Program-made: the position numbers and the translations under genes | Source: Roseobacter sp. MED193 | GTDB taxonomy: Bacteria; Pseudomonadota; Alphaproteobacteria; Rhodobacterales; Rhodobacteraceae | Length of the DNA: 64,000 nt | Assembly (NCBI RefSeq): GCF_000152965.1 | Contig: NZ_CH902583.1 | Coordinates: 1,260,017 to 1,324,016 of the forward strand | Direction of reading: 5' to 3' | Shown here: piece by piece, positions 27,065-36,213 of the stretch | How positions within the stretch are numbered: the stretch's first letter is position 1 | Layout of the letters: the number at the start of each line of letters is the position of its first letter | The notes under the pieces: generated by a model | The model's input: the letters and a program-made list of their open reading frames with translations, nothing else | The model's database searches: none | Told to the model about the DNA's origin: nothing

Positions 27065-28453
27065 TCATTCTGCGATATTCTTTCTGATGTGGTCTTCGAT
27101 TGTGGTCAGATCATTGGCAATTTGCGTGACCCGTTCATCCCGCTCATACAGATCAGCCATACGGTCGGGCAAGTCCGGATATTGACCCGATGCCTGTTCC
27201 ACCGCAGCCGGGAACTTGGCGGGATGGGCTGTGGCCAGGGTGATCATTGGCACCTCTGCCTGGCGCTGTTCTGCGGCGACCTTTACCCCGACTGCACCAT
27301 GGGGGCACAACAGCTCCCCCGAAGCGGCCAGTTCGGACTTTATGGTTGCCAGAGTTTCCTCTTCCGAGGCACGGCCGGATTTGTAGGTCTCGGTTAGAGC
27401 CTGCATGGCGCCTTGGCTAACCTCAAAACCGCCAGCCTTCAGCTCTTCCATCAGCTGCGCCACTGCGCTGGCATCCTTGTCATAGGCAAAATACAAGGCG
27501 CGTTCAAAGTTCGACGAGACCTGGATATCCATCGAAGGGCTGATCGAGGGCACAGTATCGCCCTTGTGGTAGCCTTTCCCCTCGAGGCAGCGGTGCAGGA
27601 TGTCGTTTTGGTTGGTGGCCACCACCAGATCCTTGATCGGCAGCCCCATCTGTTTGGCAATGTAGCCTGCAAAGATATCGCCAAAGTTACCGGTGGGCAC
27701 GGTAAAGCTCACCTCGCGCGCGGGCGCACCAAGCGACACGGCGGAAGAGAAATAATAGACCACCTGCGCCAGAACACGGGCGATATTGATCGAGTTCACC
27801 CCGGCGAGTTTCACCCCGTCGCGGAACTCAAAGTGGTTAAACATGTCTTTGACCCGCGCCTGGCAATCATCAAAATCGCCGTCCAGCGCCAGCGCATGCA
27901 CGTTCTTATCCGCCGGAGTGGTCATCTGGCGGCGCTGCACCTCAGAGACCCGACCATGGGGATAAAGGATAAAGACATCCACATTGCTGAGCCCGCGGAA
28001 GGCTTCCATTGCTGCCGATCCGGTATCGCCCGAGGTGGCCCCGGCGATGGTTACGCGGTCATTGCGGCGTTCCAGCGCCACTTGGAACAGCTGGCCAATC
28101 AGCTGCATGGCAAAGTCTTTGAAGGCCAGGGTTGGCCCGTGGAACAGCTCCAGCAGGAAATGATTGGGCGCCAGCTGTTTCAGCGGCGCACGGGCGGCAT
28201 GGCCAAAGCCCGCATAGGCGCGGGAAATAATGCCGCGGAACTCGGCGTCCGTGAAACAGTCACCAATGAAAGGCTTCATCACCCGAAAGGCGGTTTCCTC
28301 GTAAGAAAGGCCGGACAGGGCTGCGATCTCTTCGCGACTCATCTGCGGGATCTCGGCAGGCACATACAATCCGCCGTCACGGGCCAGGCCTGTCAGCATG
28401 GCCTCTTCAAATGTCAGCTCGGGCGCCTGCCCACGGGTAGAGATATATTTCAT
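27065..28453 (-). CDS. thrC: Threonine synthase
   Basis: PLP enzyme converting O-phosphohomoserine to threonine; cytoplasmic. 462 residues. The N-terminus MKYISTRGQAPELTFEEAM and YVPAEIP are typical of class-II threonine synthases. The PLP lysine lies in PTLAFKDFAMQLIG (Lys112), with ATSGDTGSAA and the phosphate-binding TVPTGNFGDIFAGY further on. GAAGG precedes the ATG. It follows the SURF1 gene after 4 bases, so it probably shares the cytochrome oxidase transcript, at least by readthrough past the hairpin after ctaE. Confidence 0.97.
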   Translation of the reverse strand: MKYISTRGQAPELTFEEAMLTGLARDGGLYVPAEIPQMSREEIAALSGLSYEETAFRVMKPFIGDCFTDAEFRGIISRAYAGFGHAARAPLKQLAPNHFLLELFHGPTLAFKDFAMQLIGQLFQVALERRNDRVTIAGATSGDTGSAAMEAFRGLSNVDVFILYPHGRVSEVQRRQMTTPADKNVHALALDGDFDDCQARVKDMFNHFEFRDGVKLAGVNSINIARVLAQVVYYFSSAVSLGAPAREVSFTVPTGNFGDIFAGYIAKQMGLPIKDLVVATNQNDILHRCLEGKGYHKGDTVPSISPSMDIQVSSNFERALYFAYDKDASAVAQLMEELKAGGFEVSQGAMQALTETYKSGRASEEETLATIKSELAASGELLCPHGAVGVKVAAEQRQAEVPMITLATAHPAKFPAAVEQASGQYPDLPDRMADLYERDERVTQIANDLTTIEDHIRKNIAE

Positions 28454-28457
28454 CGCT

Positions 28458-29132
28458 TCAGCCTTCGGATTTGGCGCGGGAACGCCACAGAAAAGAGGCG
28501 GTCATCGCGGCCCAGATAAAGGCCAGCGAAAACCAGGTGATTGCATATTGCAAGTGGTTGTTCGGGATGCCCACCGAAGTCACAGCCTGTGGTGTCACGC
28601 TTGTCTCAGGCGTGAGGCTGCGGGCAACGATCATAACCGGCTCGGTGGCCAGTTGATCAGCCATATACGCAAGATCGCGCGCGTAAAGGATATTGGCATC
28701 GGCATCCGGTGCGGGCGTCGTCCAATCGCCCTCATCCGGCCACAACAGATTGCCTGTGACCGAGACTGCTCCAGGACTGCGGGGGGTATCCTTGTCAGCG
28801 GCTGGCAGGAAGCCCTGATCCAACAGCAGGCGGCGTCCCTCCTCTGTTTCCAGGGCAGAGATCACACGATAGCCTGTTTCGGCCTCCTTAGTGACCCAGA
28901 AAACATGCAACTCCTGCGCTCCCAGCTCCCCCACGGCGGTGACGGCACGGTAGCGGTCTGCGGTCTCTGATGGTGCCTGCGGGACATCCACAGGGGTCGC
29001 TGCGATACGGGTTTGGATGGTTTCCAATAGATCCGCTTTCCAAGCCAGGCGCTGTACCTGCCAGGTGCCCAGCCCCAGCAGGGTCGCTAGGCCCAGCCCG
29101 CCAATGCCGGAAAGGAAAATCAGTCGCTGCAT
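28458..29132 (-). CDS. SURF1 family cytochrome oxidase assembly protein
   Basis: 224 residues with one membrane helix at each end and a periplasmic domain between, the SURF1 topology. The start MQRLIFLSGIGGLGLATLLG runs into the family motif GTWQVQRLAWK, and the C-terminal helix carries NNHLQYAITWFSLAFIWA. SURF1/Shy1 proteins help insert heme a into subunit I of aa3-type oxidases. The ATG at 29132 is chosen from these motifs; a frame extending back to 29360 would cross the hairpin between this gene and ctaE. Its position after ctaE supports the assignment. Confidence 0.93.
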   Translation of the reverse strand: MQRLIFLSGIGGLGLATLLGLGTWQVQRLAWKADLLETIQTRIAATPVDVPQAPSETADRYRAVTAVGELGAQELHVFWVTKEAETGYRVISALETEEGRRLLLDQGFLPAADKDTPRSPGAVSVTGNLLWPDEGDWTTPAPDADANILYARDLAYMADQLATEPVMIVARSLTPETSVTPQAVTSVGIPNNHLQYAITWFSLAFIWAAMTASFLWRSRAKSEG

Positions 29133-29149
29133 GTCAGTTCCGTTGCCAC

Positions 29150-29181
29150 AAAAAACAGCGCATGAGTTGCCCCATGCGCTG
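29150..29181 (-). terminator. Hairpin with T-run downstream of ctaE
   Basis: On the minus strand, stem CAGCGCATG/CATGCGCTG (9 bp, 8-base loop) is followed by TTTTTT. It should terminate or attenuate the oxidase transcript before SURF1, leaving SURF1-thrC-peptidase-GNAT at lower expression unless they have their own promoter. Confidence 0.85.
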
Positions 29182-29259
29182 TGCTTGATACGGTCTGTTG
29201 CGTCGTTTTGAAACCTCAAACATGTACCCGGTACATTGTACCGGACACAGGATGGATGA

Positions 29260-30069
29260 TTACAAGCCCGAGGTGCCCCAGACATAGACTGCGAAGAACA
29301 GGAACAGCCAAACAACATCCACGAAGTGCCAGTACCAGGCTGCGGCCTCAAAACCGACATGCTGCTCGGGGGTGAAATCCCCCTTGATTGCGCGGATCAG
29401 GCACACAATCAGGAAGATGGTGCCCAACAGGACGTGGAATCCGTGGAAGCCAGTTGCCATGAAGAAGTTCGAGTAGAACTCATCGCCGCCAAACTGCCAG
29501 CCTTCGTGCAGCAGATGCGCGTATTCGTAGCCCTGCAGGAAGGTAAAGAAGATGCCAAGCACGATGCCGATAGACAGGCCCTGGATCAGCGACTTGCGAT
29601 CATTGTCATGCACCAGCGCGTGGTGTGCCCAGGTCACGGCACAGCCGGACAGCAGCAACACGAGCGTGTTGATCAAAGGCAGGTGGAACGGGTCCACCGC
29701 ATAGATCTCCGGCTGCGCATATTCCGTGCCGATGTATTCTTCCATCGGGTACATGGCGTGCTTGAAGAACGACCAGAACCAGGCAAAGAAGAACATCACT
29801 TCGGACATCACAAAGAGGATGAAACCGTAGCGCAGCCCGATGCGCACGACGGGGGCGTGATCGCCCTGGCGCGCCTCGGTGACCATCTGGGACCACCAGT
29901 CAAAGCTGACATAGAGCACCATGACAAGGCCGCCCCAGAACATGAAGGAGGTGATACCCTGCATCCACAGAACGGCACCAAAGAGCATGATGAAACCACC
30001 AACCGCTGCCAGAAACGGCAGAATTGATGGAGGCAGAATATGAAAGTCGTGATTTTTAGCGTGTGCCAT
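29260..30069 (-). CDS. ctaE: Cytochrome c oxidase subunit III
   Basis: 269-residue integral membrane subunit of the aa3-type cytochrome c oxidase, with seven hydrophobic segments. The N-terminus [20 protein letters not shown] matches Rhodobacteraceae COX III. Internal motifs: [20 protein letters not shown] (with the conserved Glu), [16 protein letters not shown] and [13 protein letters not shown], ending with [17 protein letters not shown]. Subunit III stabilises the enzyme and the proton-uptake path rather than carrying redox centres. A strong GAGGGAC ribosome-binding site lies upstream. The catalytic subunit I gene is not in this window. Confidence 0.97.
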   Translation of the reverse strand: MAHAKNHDFHILPPSILPFLAAVGGFIMLFGAVLWMQGITSFMFWGGLVMVLYVSFDWWSQMVTEARQGDHAPVVRIGLRYGFILFVMSEVMFFFAWFWSFFKHAMYPMEEYIGTEYAQPEIYAVDPFHLPLINTLVLLLSGCAVTWAHHALVHDNDRKSLIQGLSIGIVLGIFFTFLQGYEYAHLLHEGWQFGGDEFYSNFFMATGFHGFHVLLGTIFLIVCLIRAIKGDFTPEQHVGFEAAAWYWHFVDVVWLFLFFAVYVWGTSGL

Positions 30070-30080
30070 TTAAGTGTCCC

Positions 30081-30680
30081 TCACCCGTCGGCCTGGTTCG
30101 TAGTAAGATCTGCCCCGGTGTTATCCCCGGTATCGAGAGCGGCATAGCCCTCGGGTAGATCGATTTCATAAAACGTGTACGAAAGCGTTATCGTATGCAC
30201 GAATTTCCCGTCCCGGTCGGTAACGATTTCCGGGTCGACAAAGAAGGTAACGGGCATTTCCACCCGCTCCCCCGGTTGCAGCACCTGCTCGGTAAAGCAG
30301 AAGCAGTCGATTTTTTCAAAGAACGCGCCTGCGGAATAGGGCGTCACATTGTAAGAGGCCTGGCCAGCAATGGGCCGGTCCGTTGGATTATAGGCCTCGT
30401 AGAAAGCCAGACCAGTGTCGCCGATTTGGATCTCCATCTCGCGCTGTACCGGTTTGAACTCCCAGGCAAAGTCGCGTTCTTTGGAGGCATCAAAGCGCAC
30501 CGTTATGGTTTGATCCAGGACGGTATTCGACGCCCCAGCGGCCACGCCAGTAACACCGCCAAAGCCAGTCACCCGGCAGAACCAGTCGTAAAACGGAACA
30601 GAAGCCCAGGACAGCGCCCCCATAGTGACGACCAGCGCCACCAGCTGAACAACCGTTTTTTGGGGTCCTTGCAACGCCAT
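30081..30680 (-). CDS. ctaG: Cytochrome c oxidase assembly protein CtaG/Cox11
   Basis: 199-residue Cox11-type copper chaperone for the CuB site of subunit I. One N-terminal membrane helix (VVQLVALVVTMGALSWASVP) is followed by a periplasmic immunoglobulin-like domain. The copper-binding motif CFCFTEQ (about residues 125-131) and the distal FFVDPEI are both present, as is the PFYDWFCRVTGFGG lead-in. Its ATG shares a base with the stop of the 54-residue gene before it. Confidence 0.96.
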   Translation of the reverse strand: MALQGPQKTVVQLVALVVTMGALSWASVPFYDWFCRVTGFGGVTGVAAGASNTVLDQTITVRFDASKERDFAWEFKPVQREMEIQIGDTGLAFYEAYNPTDRPIAGQASYNVTPYSAGAFFEKIDCFCFTEQVLQPGERVEMPVTFFVDPEIVTDRDGKFVHTITLSYTFYEIDLPEGYAALDTGDNTGADLTTNQADG

Positions 30681-30844
30681 CAGTCCTGCGTGCCCTGTGT
30701 TTGCGGGAACTGAAAACCACTCGAGGTCACTTTGACCATGGTCAGCGCCAGCACCAGTACAACAAAACTGCCCAGCAACAGGCCCACGCCCATGTTGCGG
30801 CCAAAACGACGTTTGTGCAGATCATGTTCTTTTTTCAAAGCCAT
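30680..30844 (-). CDS. Small single-pass membrane protein of the cytochrome oxidase operon
   Basis: 54 residues, read directly from the minus strand between ctaB and ctaG. A charged N-terminus (ALKKEHDLHKRRFGRNMGV) precedes one hydrophobic helix (LLLGSFVVLVLALTMVKV) and a short polar tail ending TQGTQD. It begins 1 base after ctaB ends, and its TGA overlaps the ctaG ATG, so it is embedded in the operon by translational coupling. Comparable small proteins occupy this place in other alphaproteobacteria (CoxF-like). It probably acts in oxidase assembly, inferred from position only. Confidence 0.8.
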   Translation of the reverse strand: MALKKEHDLHKRRFGRNMGVGLLLGSFVVLVLALTMVKVTSSGFQFPQTQGTQD

Positions 30845-30845
30845 G

Positions 30846-31787
30846 TTACCAGCCTCCTAGCCCATAGGGTTTCAGACTTGCCTCTACCAAAATCGCACCA
30901 AAATGCAAAAAGAGATAGAGCAAGGATAGTTTGAAGAAACTCCGCTCGGCCTTGAAGTCATCCACTTCTGAATCATCTTCATTGCGGCGGAAAATCTTCC
31001 AGGCGCCCAGCAGGAACAGCCCATTCATCACGCTTGCAACCGCCAGATAGATCGGCCCGCCAATGCCAGAAAAGGCGGTACCAACGGCGAGGATTGCCAG
31101 CAGCACAGTGTAAACAAGGATATGGACCCGCGTTGCCCGGCGACCGTGAGTCACGGTCAACATCGGCACACCCGCATCATCGTAATCCGAGCGCATAAAC
31201 AGCGCCAGCGCCCAGAAATGGGGCGGAGTCCACATGAAGGTCAGGGCAAACATCAGCCAAGGCTCGACCGACATGGTTCCGGTGGCCGCGATCCAGCCAA
31301 TCACCGGCGGGAAGGCACCTGCAGCGCCACCAATCACGATATTCTGAGGCGTCGCCCGTTTCAGCCACATGGTGTAGACAACCACGTAAAAGAAGATGGT
31401 GAAAGCCAGGAACGCGCCGGCAAAGACATTGGTGGCCAGCGCCAACATAATGACCGACAAGCCCGAGAGAGCCAGACCAAGGCTAAGTGCTTCTCCGGCC
31501 TCAACCTTGCCTGCGGGAATGGGGCGCGCTTTGGTGCGTTTCATCACCTGGTCGATATCCGCATCCCACCACATGTTCAGCGCCCCGGAGGCACCTCCCC
31601 CAATCGCGATGAACAAGACGGCACAGAATCCGATCACCGGATGCACCCCCACGGGAGCGGCCATCAGCCCAACAAAGGCGGTAAAGACCACCAGTGACAT
31701 CACGCGGGGCTTCAGCAGGGCGAAATAGTCGCCAAACCCGGCCTCGTCTTCACGTGGTGTGCTGGCGTTGATGCTTGCGTCGCTCAT
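30846..31787 (-). CDS. ctaB: Protoheme IX farnesyltransferase (heme o synthase)
   Basis: Inner-membrane UbiA-type prenyltransferase that attaches farnesyl to heme b, giving heme o on the way to heme a. 313 residues with about nine membrane segments. It has the Asp-rich site NMWWDADIDQVMKRTKARPI, the second polar loop MRSDYDDAGVPML and the PPVIGW, WTPPHFWALAL stretches of the family. The ATG at 31787 gives MSDASINAST; a longer frame from 31832 would run back through the upstream hairpin. Lies between ctaC and ctaG. Confidence 0.96.
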   Translation of the reverse strand: MSDASINASTPREDEAGFGDYFALLKPRVMSLVVFTAFVGLMAAPVGVHPVIGFCAVLFIAIGGGASGALNMWWDADIDQVMKRTKARPIPAGKVEAGEALSLGLALSGLSVIMLALATNVFAGAFLAFTIFFYVVVYTMWLKRATPQNIVIGGAAGAFPPVIGWIAATGTMSVEPWLMFALTFMWTPPHFWALALFMRSDYDDAGVPMLTVTHGRRATRVHILVYTVLLAILAVGTAFSGIGGPIYLAVASVMNGLFLLGAWKIFRRNEDDSEVDDFKAERSFFKLSLLYLFLHFGAILVEASLKPYGLGGW

Positions 31788-31807
31788 CGTAGACCCTCTT
31801 GTCGACC

Positions 31808-31834
31808 AAAAATGCGCAGAGCTGCTGCGCATTT
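31808..31834 (-). terminator. Hairpin between ctaC and ctaB, possible attenuator
   Basis: A 10-bp stem AAATGCGCAG/CTGCGCATTT with a 5-base loop, followed on the minus strand by further Ts. Its place suggests partial termination after ctaC, reducing expression of the assembly genes relative to subunit II. Confidence 0.7.
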
Positions 31835-31897
31835 CTCTGGTTCTTACCTCTCCTGAGGCATGGCTATGCCCCCGGAGAGATCGTGGTGCAGCATGCC

Positions 31898-32812
31898 TCA
31901 GTTAGAAGCAACCTGATAGGACTGGGGCAGACCGGCATATTCGTCGATCGCGCCTTTCAACCAAGCATCATAGGCTTCTTGGCTGACCACTTTGACGGTG
32001 ATCGGCATATAGGCGTGCTCTTTGCCGCAAAGCTCGGAACACTGACCGAAGTAGATGCCCTCTTTCTCAGCTTTGAACCACAGCTCTGCCAGACGACCGG
32101 GCACGGCATCTTGCTTCACGCCAAAGGCAGGGATGGTCCAGGAGTGGATAACATCGGCGGCTGTGACCTGCATGACAATGGTCTTGTTGACCGGAACGAC
32201 AACTGCAGTGTCCGTGGCCAGCAGGAATTCATCTTCGTTGTAGCCCGCATCCACCAGCTTGGCGCGCATCGCATCGTCAAGCACAAAAGGTGTCACATCA
32301 GCATCAGCCGCACGTGTGCTTTCGTCTGTCGTCGCGTTGTTACCAATCATATAGCTGTCAAAGCCAAACTCATGATCGACATACTCGTAGCCCCAATACC
32401 ATTGGTAACCAGTCACTTTGATGGTGATATCACCTTCGGGGATTTCCTGCTGACGGAACAGCTCCGGCAGCGAGAAGGACCCGATGAAAACCAGGATCAG
32501 GATCGGAATCAAGGTCCAGGCAATCTCGATCGGCGTGTGGTGCGTAAAGGCGGCGGGGTTTGGGTTGGCACGACGGTTGAAGCGCACGATGGCATAGAGC
32601 ATTAACCCGCCAACAAATACACAGACCGCAGTAATGATGATGAGAATCATCCAGTCAAGCGAGTGGATGCCCTCCGCCAGCTCGGTCGCCGCCGGCTGAA
32701 AGTTCAGGCCGCCATCTACCGGCTTACCAATGGTTTCCAATCCTTCTTGCGCGGCGGCTGGAAGACTGGAAAGGCCAGCAAAAAGGCCCGAAAGCTTCAA
32801 AGCATTCTTCAT
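31898..32812 (-). CDS. ctaC: Cytochrome c oxidase subunit II
   Basis: 304-residue subunit carrying the CuA centre that accepts electrons from cytochrome c. A signal peptide ([20 protein letters not shown]) and two membrane helices (about residues 52-77 and 95-115) precede the periplasmic cupredoxin domain. All CuA ligands are visible: His223 (VIHSW), then Cys258, Glu260, Cys262, His266 and Met269 in [13 protein letters not shown]. The aromatic YQWYWGYEY patch used for electron entry is present. First gene of the oxidase cluster, with AGGA 8 bases before the ATG and an FNR-type box about 165 bases upstream. Confidence 0.98.
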   Translation of the reverse strand: MKNALKLSGLFAGLSSLPAAAQEGLETIGKPVDGGLNFQPAATELAEGIHSLDWMILIIITAVCVFVGGLMLYAIVRFNRRANPNPAAFTHHTPIEIAWTLIPILILVFIGSFSLPELFRQQEIPEGDITIKVTGYQWYWGYEYVDHEFGFDSYMIGNNATTDESTRAADADVTPFVLDDAMRAKLVDAGYNEDEFLLATDTAVVVPVNKTIVMQVTAADVIHSWTIPAFGVKQDAVPGRLAELWFKAEKEGIYFGQCSELCGKEHAYMPITVKVVSQEAYDAWLKGAIDEYAGLPQSYQVASN

Positions 32813-32973
32813 ATCATGTCCTGATCGTTTTTGATCGTGTTGTACCTACAGTCGATCGCCCCATGCGGCGTTGATTCCACAAATCGCGTTCGAACCCGTT
32901 GTCTTTGACGCTGCTTAAAATCATATTCAGGCGTACAGATAAAGAGGCAGGCGAGCGTCAAAGCGTCGCTTTC

Positions 32974-32987
32974 TTGATTTAGATCAA
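32974..32987. promoter_or_regulatory. FNR/CRP-family operator (FnrL-type box)
   Basis: TTGATTTAGATCAA is a perfect match to TTGA-N6-TCAA, the FNR/FnrL/Dnr half-site arrangement. It lies in the divergent region about 165 bases before ctaC and 20 bases before the tldD ATG. A role in oxygen control of the aa3 oxidase genes is inferred. Confidence 0.7.
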
Positions 32988-33007
32988 AAAAACTCGAGGT
33001 CCGTGAC

Positions 33008-34429
33008 ATGGAAAACTCAGCCTTTCGACCCTTTGAAACCCTTCTCCCCGCAGATGAGGCCCTGCCGATCCTGCGCGAAACCCTTGCGGGGGCCGAAGAT
33101 GGCGAGATCTTTGCCGAGCGTCACAAGTCAGAGGCCTTAACCTTTGATGATGGTCGGCTACGCAGCGCCAGCTATGATGCTTCAGAAGGTTTTGGCCTGC
33201 GGGCGGTGAACGGCGAAGTGGCCGGCTATGCCCATTCCACAGAAGTTTCCATTCCGGCTCTGAAACGGGCATCGCAAACTGCTCGGCTCGCCGTCGGGGA
33301 GGGCGGAGGCACCTATGCGGATGCCCCCCAGGCCACCAACGCCAAGCTCTATACCGATGCCGACCCTATTGGCGATCTGCCCTTCCCGGTCAAAGTAGAA
33401 ACCCTACGCGAAATTGACGCCTTCGCACGCGATCTGGACAAACGGGTCGTCCAGGTCTCTGCCTCGATTGCGGCCTCGCTGCAGGAGATCGAGATCCTGC
33501 GCGCCGACGGGGTTCGGGTGCGTGACACCCGGCCAATGACGCGGCTCAATGTCTCGGTGATCGTTGAACAGGATGGGCGGCGTGAAAGTGGCTCTGCGGG
33601 CGGTGGCGGGCGTGTCGGGCTTGACGGATTGATTGATCCCGCCGCCTGGGGGGCCAAGGTCAAAGAGGCGCTCCGCGTGGCTCTGGTCAATCTGGAGGCC
33701 GTCCCGGCCCCGGCCGGTGCCATGGAGGTCGTGCTTGGGCCAGGCTGGCCTGGCATTTTGCTGCACGAGGCCATCGGCCATGGGCTGGAGGGCGATTTCA
33801 ATCGCAAGGGCAGCTCTGCCTTTGCGGGGCTGATGGGGCAACGCATTGCGGCCCCTGGCGTGACAGTGCTGGATGATGGCACCATCGCTGATCGGCGCGG
33901 CTCGATCACTGTGGACGACGAGGGAACGCCCTCACAAAAGAACACACTGATCGAGGACGGCATTCTTGTTGGGTTTATGCAGGATCGCCAGAACGCCCGC
34001 CTGATGGGGGTAGAACCCACCGGTAATGGGCGACGCCAAAGCTATGCCCATGCGCCAATGCCACGCATGACCAATACCTATATGCTGGGCGGAGAAACCG
34101 ATCCCGCAGATCTGGTTGCAGGTGTCAAGGATGGCATCTGGGCCGTGGGCTTTGGCGGTGGACAAGTCGACATCACAAATGGCAAATTTGTCTTCTCCTG
34201 CACCGAGGCCTACCGGGTGGAAAATGGCAAAGTCGGCGCGCCCGTCAAGGGCGCAACGCTTATTGGAGACGGTGCCACTGCACTGAAACAAATCCGCGCT
34301 CTGGGCAATGACATGGAGCTGGATCCTGGTATGGGCAACTGCGGCAAAGCTGGGCAATGGGTGCCTGTTGGTGTCGGACAACCCAGCGTTCTGATGGATG
34401 GGCTAACGGTCGGGGGCTCAGCCACATGA
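33008..34429 (+). CDS. tldD: Metalloprotease TldD
   Basis: 473-residue zinc protease subunit that with TldE/PmbA degrades unfolded peptides and processes modified peptides. The zinc motif HEAIGH sits at residues 253-258 in the longer conserved block GILLHEAIGHGLEGDFNRKG. Other family blocks: RVRDTRPMTRLNVSVIVEQ, YAHAPMPRMTNTYML and, late, the Cys-containing FVFSCTEAYRVENGKVGAPV. The partner gene pmbA is not in this window. It is divergent from ctaC, a conserved neighbourhood in Rhodobacteraceae. Confidence 0.96.
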   Translation: MENSAFRPFETLLPADEALPILRETLAGAEDGEIFAERHKSEALTFDDGRLRSASYDASEGFGLRAVNGEVAGYAHSTEVSIPALKRASQTARLAVGEGGGTYADAPQATNAKLYTDADPIGDLPFPVKVETLREIDAFARDLDKRVVQVSASIAASLQEIEILRADGVRVRDTRPMTRLNVSVIVEQDGRRESGSAGGGGRVGLDGLIDPAAWGAKVKEALRVALVNLEAVPAPAGAMEVVLGPGWPGILLHEAIGHGLEGDFNRKGSSAFAGLMGQRIAAPGVTVLDDGTIADRRGSITVDDEGTPSQKNTLIEDGILVGFMQDRQNARLMGVEPTGNGRRQSYAHAPMPRMTNTYMLGGETDPADLVAGVKDGIWAVGFGGGQVDITNGKFVFSCTEAYRVENGKVGAPVKGATLIGDGATALKQIRALGNDMELDPGMGNCGKAGQWVPVGVGQPSVLMDGLTVGGSAT

Positions 34430-34526
34430 CACTGAGCCCGGACCTCCAGGGCCAGACGACAAAATGACAGCTCAGAAAATATCGTGACTTTATCGCAAAT
34501 CGCACTCTTAAGACCTGCATTCATCA

Positions 34527-34556
34527 AAAACGCGGCCGCTTTGGTCGCGTTTTTTT
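34527..34556 (+). terminator. Rho-independent terminator after tldD
   Basis: Stem AAAACGCGGCC/GGTCGCGTTTT (one G-T pair), loop GCTTT, followed by more Ts. About 100 bases past the tldD stop. Confidence 0.9.
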
Positions 34557-34770
34557 GCTTTTTTTGCGCGCCGTGCCTGGAAAATCGAGGCAGAATAGTC
34601 GCGGCGGTGAGATTCTTTACTGTTGTTTTTCAATGGCCTGACCTGCCCACTCGAAGGGCCTTTACAGACCATGACCCGTTTGTCGAAAAACTTCGAATAA
34701 TTTTCAAACATTCACCGCCCGTTAACCGTTTCAGGGGTATTCCTTTAACTGCAAATAGGCGGAGCACCGG
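34557..34770. other. Intergenic region before dprA
   Basis: Remainder of a 341-base gap between tldD and dprA. It is more AT-rich than its surroundings and probably contains the dprA promoter. No gene, RNA or repeat can be supported. Confidence 0.5.
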
Positions 34771-36066
34771 ATGACCGAGGAAGCACATTCTTCCACTCAC
34801 CCCCCACTCCCACCCACCACGGAAGATAGCTGGTTTTCCAGGCTTCGTCTTTTGCGCTCTCGACGCGTAGGCCCAGTGACATTTCACCGCCTCCTCGCAG
34901 AGCACGGTTCAGCGCAGAACGCGCTGGAAGCGTTGCCAAAAATGGCACGTACCGCCGGAATGTCTGGGTATGAAATATGCTCTGCAAGTGCGGTCGCCGC
35001 AGAACTAACTGCCGCAAAAGCCGCCAAAGCGCGGCTTTTGTGCTTTGATGACCCTCTCTATCCCCCTGCCCTGGCGCAATTGAATTCAGCCCCGCCCTTG
35101 CTTTGGTCAGTGGGTGATTTGCAGCATTTGACGCGGCCCATGATTGCGCTGGTTGGCGCCCGCAATGCCTCCTCCTTGGGCACGCGCATGGCCCGCAGCC
35201 TGGCCCAGGATCTTGGCGCTGCAGGGTTCTCAGTGGTCTCTGGCCTGGCCCGCGGTGTGGATACCGCCGCCCATCTCGCTAGTTTGAAGACTGGCACAAT
35301 CGCAGTCCTGGCTGGGGGCTGCGACGTGATTTACCCTTCGCAAAACAGCGCGCTGGCGCAGGACATCGCCGCCAAGGGTCTGATCCTGTCGGAACAACCC
35401 ATGCAGCGCACACCGCAGGCGCGTGACTTCCCCAAACGAAACCGCATCATTGCGGGCCTTGCCCAGGCTGTGATCGTCGTCGAGGCGGCGGGGCGCTCTG
35501 GCAGCCTGATCACCGCCCGCGAAGCCCTGGATCTTGGACGCGAGGTCATGGCGGTACCCGGTCACCCCTTTGACGCCCGGGCTTTTGGCTGCAATGCCCT
35601 GATCCGCGACGGCGCGGTGCTTGTGCGCAACGCCGAGGATGTCATAACAGCGCTCTCCCCTCTTTCCCTCGGCAAACAGGCCTCGGCCAACATCGCACAA
35701 GCCAGGCCCGCACCGCCCCCTCACCGACAGGCCGAGGCCAGAACTGCGGCCGTTCAAAAGGCCCAGAAGCCAGCCCCCGCAGAGCCCCGCGCTAGAATCT
35801 CCAAAAAACTTGACCAGCTCTCTGCGCTGACCCAGGCCTTGGCGGGAATTCCCGCGCCCCCTGCTGAAAAACGCAGCCTGCAAGAAACCTCTGCGCTGCA
35901 CCAAATGATCCTCGCCGGCCTTGGTCCCAGCCCGACGGCCTCTGATCAGTTGATGCGGGATCTGGACCTCTCACCGCAGGCTTTTGCTCCGGCCCTGACC
36001 GAACTGGAACTGGAAGGAAAGATCAGCCGAATTCCTGGCGGCCTACTCGCCAGGCGAAGCCGCTGA
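34771..36066 (+). CDS. dprA: DNA-processing protein DprA
   Basis: Binds incoming single-stranded DNA and loads RecA during natural transformation; cytoplasmic. 431 residues. An N-terminal helical region (RLRLLRSRRVGPVTFHRLL) precedes the Rossmann-like core: IALVGARNASSLGTRMARSL, VSGLARGVDTAAHLASL, TIAVLAGGCDVIYP, FPKRNRIIAGLAQAVIVVEA, GSLITAREALDLGREVMAVP and GCNALIRDGAVLV. A Pro/Ala-rich linker (about 310-345) leads to a C-terminal winged-helix domain. GGAG precedes the ATG. It lies directly upstream of topA, as in many bacteria. Confidence 0.96.
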   Translation: MTEEAHSSTHPPLPPTTEDSWFSRLRLLRSRRVGPVTFHRLLAEHGSAQNALEALPKMARTAGMSGYEICSASAVAAELTAAKAAKARLLCFDDPLYPPALAQLNSAPPLLWSVGDLQHLTRPMIALVGARNASSLGTRMARSLAQDLGAAGFSVVSGLARGVDTAAHLASLKTGTIAVLAGGCDVIYPSQNSALAQDIAAKGLILSEQPMQRTPQARDFPKRNRIIAGLAQAVIVVEAAGRSGSLITAREALDLGREVMAVPGHPFDARAFGCNALIRDGAVLVRNAEDVITALSPLSLGKQASANIAQARPAPPPHRQAEARTAAVQKAQKPAPAEPRARISKKLDQLSALTQALAGIPAPPAEKRSLQETSALHQMILAGLGPSPTASDQLMRDLDLSPQAFAPALTELELEGKISRIPGGLLARRSR

Positions 36067-36213
36067 GAGACAGGCAGATAACCCAGAAAACCTTGATCTG
36101 GGCTCTCTCCCTTCCTGCGTCCAATGCTCTCTCATTGACATTCTCCCCTTGCGCCGCTGAACTTGCGCGGCCATAGAACGCCCGTTAGTGCACATAAGAG
36201 GCCCAAGAATTAC

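Noticed and set aside
27413..28519. A 368-codon plus-strand open frame opposite thrC
   Set aside because: Antisense to a well-supported threonine synthase; composition is that of a shadow frame (His/Gln/Arg-rich).
32880..32900. A GGTTCGA-like T-loop sequence suggesting a tRNA
   Set aside because: No acceptor stem, anticodon arm or D-loop pairs around it on either strand.
36163..36213. Upstream extension of topA
   Set aside because: The family N-terminus begins at 36214 and the extra 17 residues have no conserved pattern.
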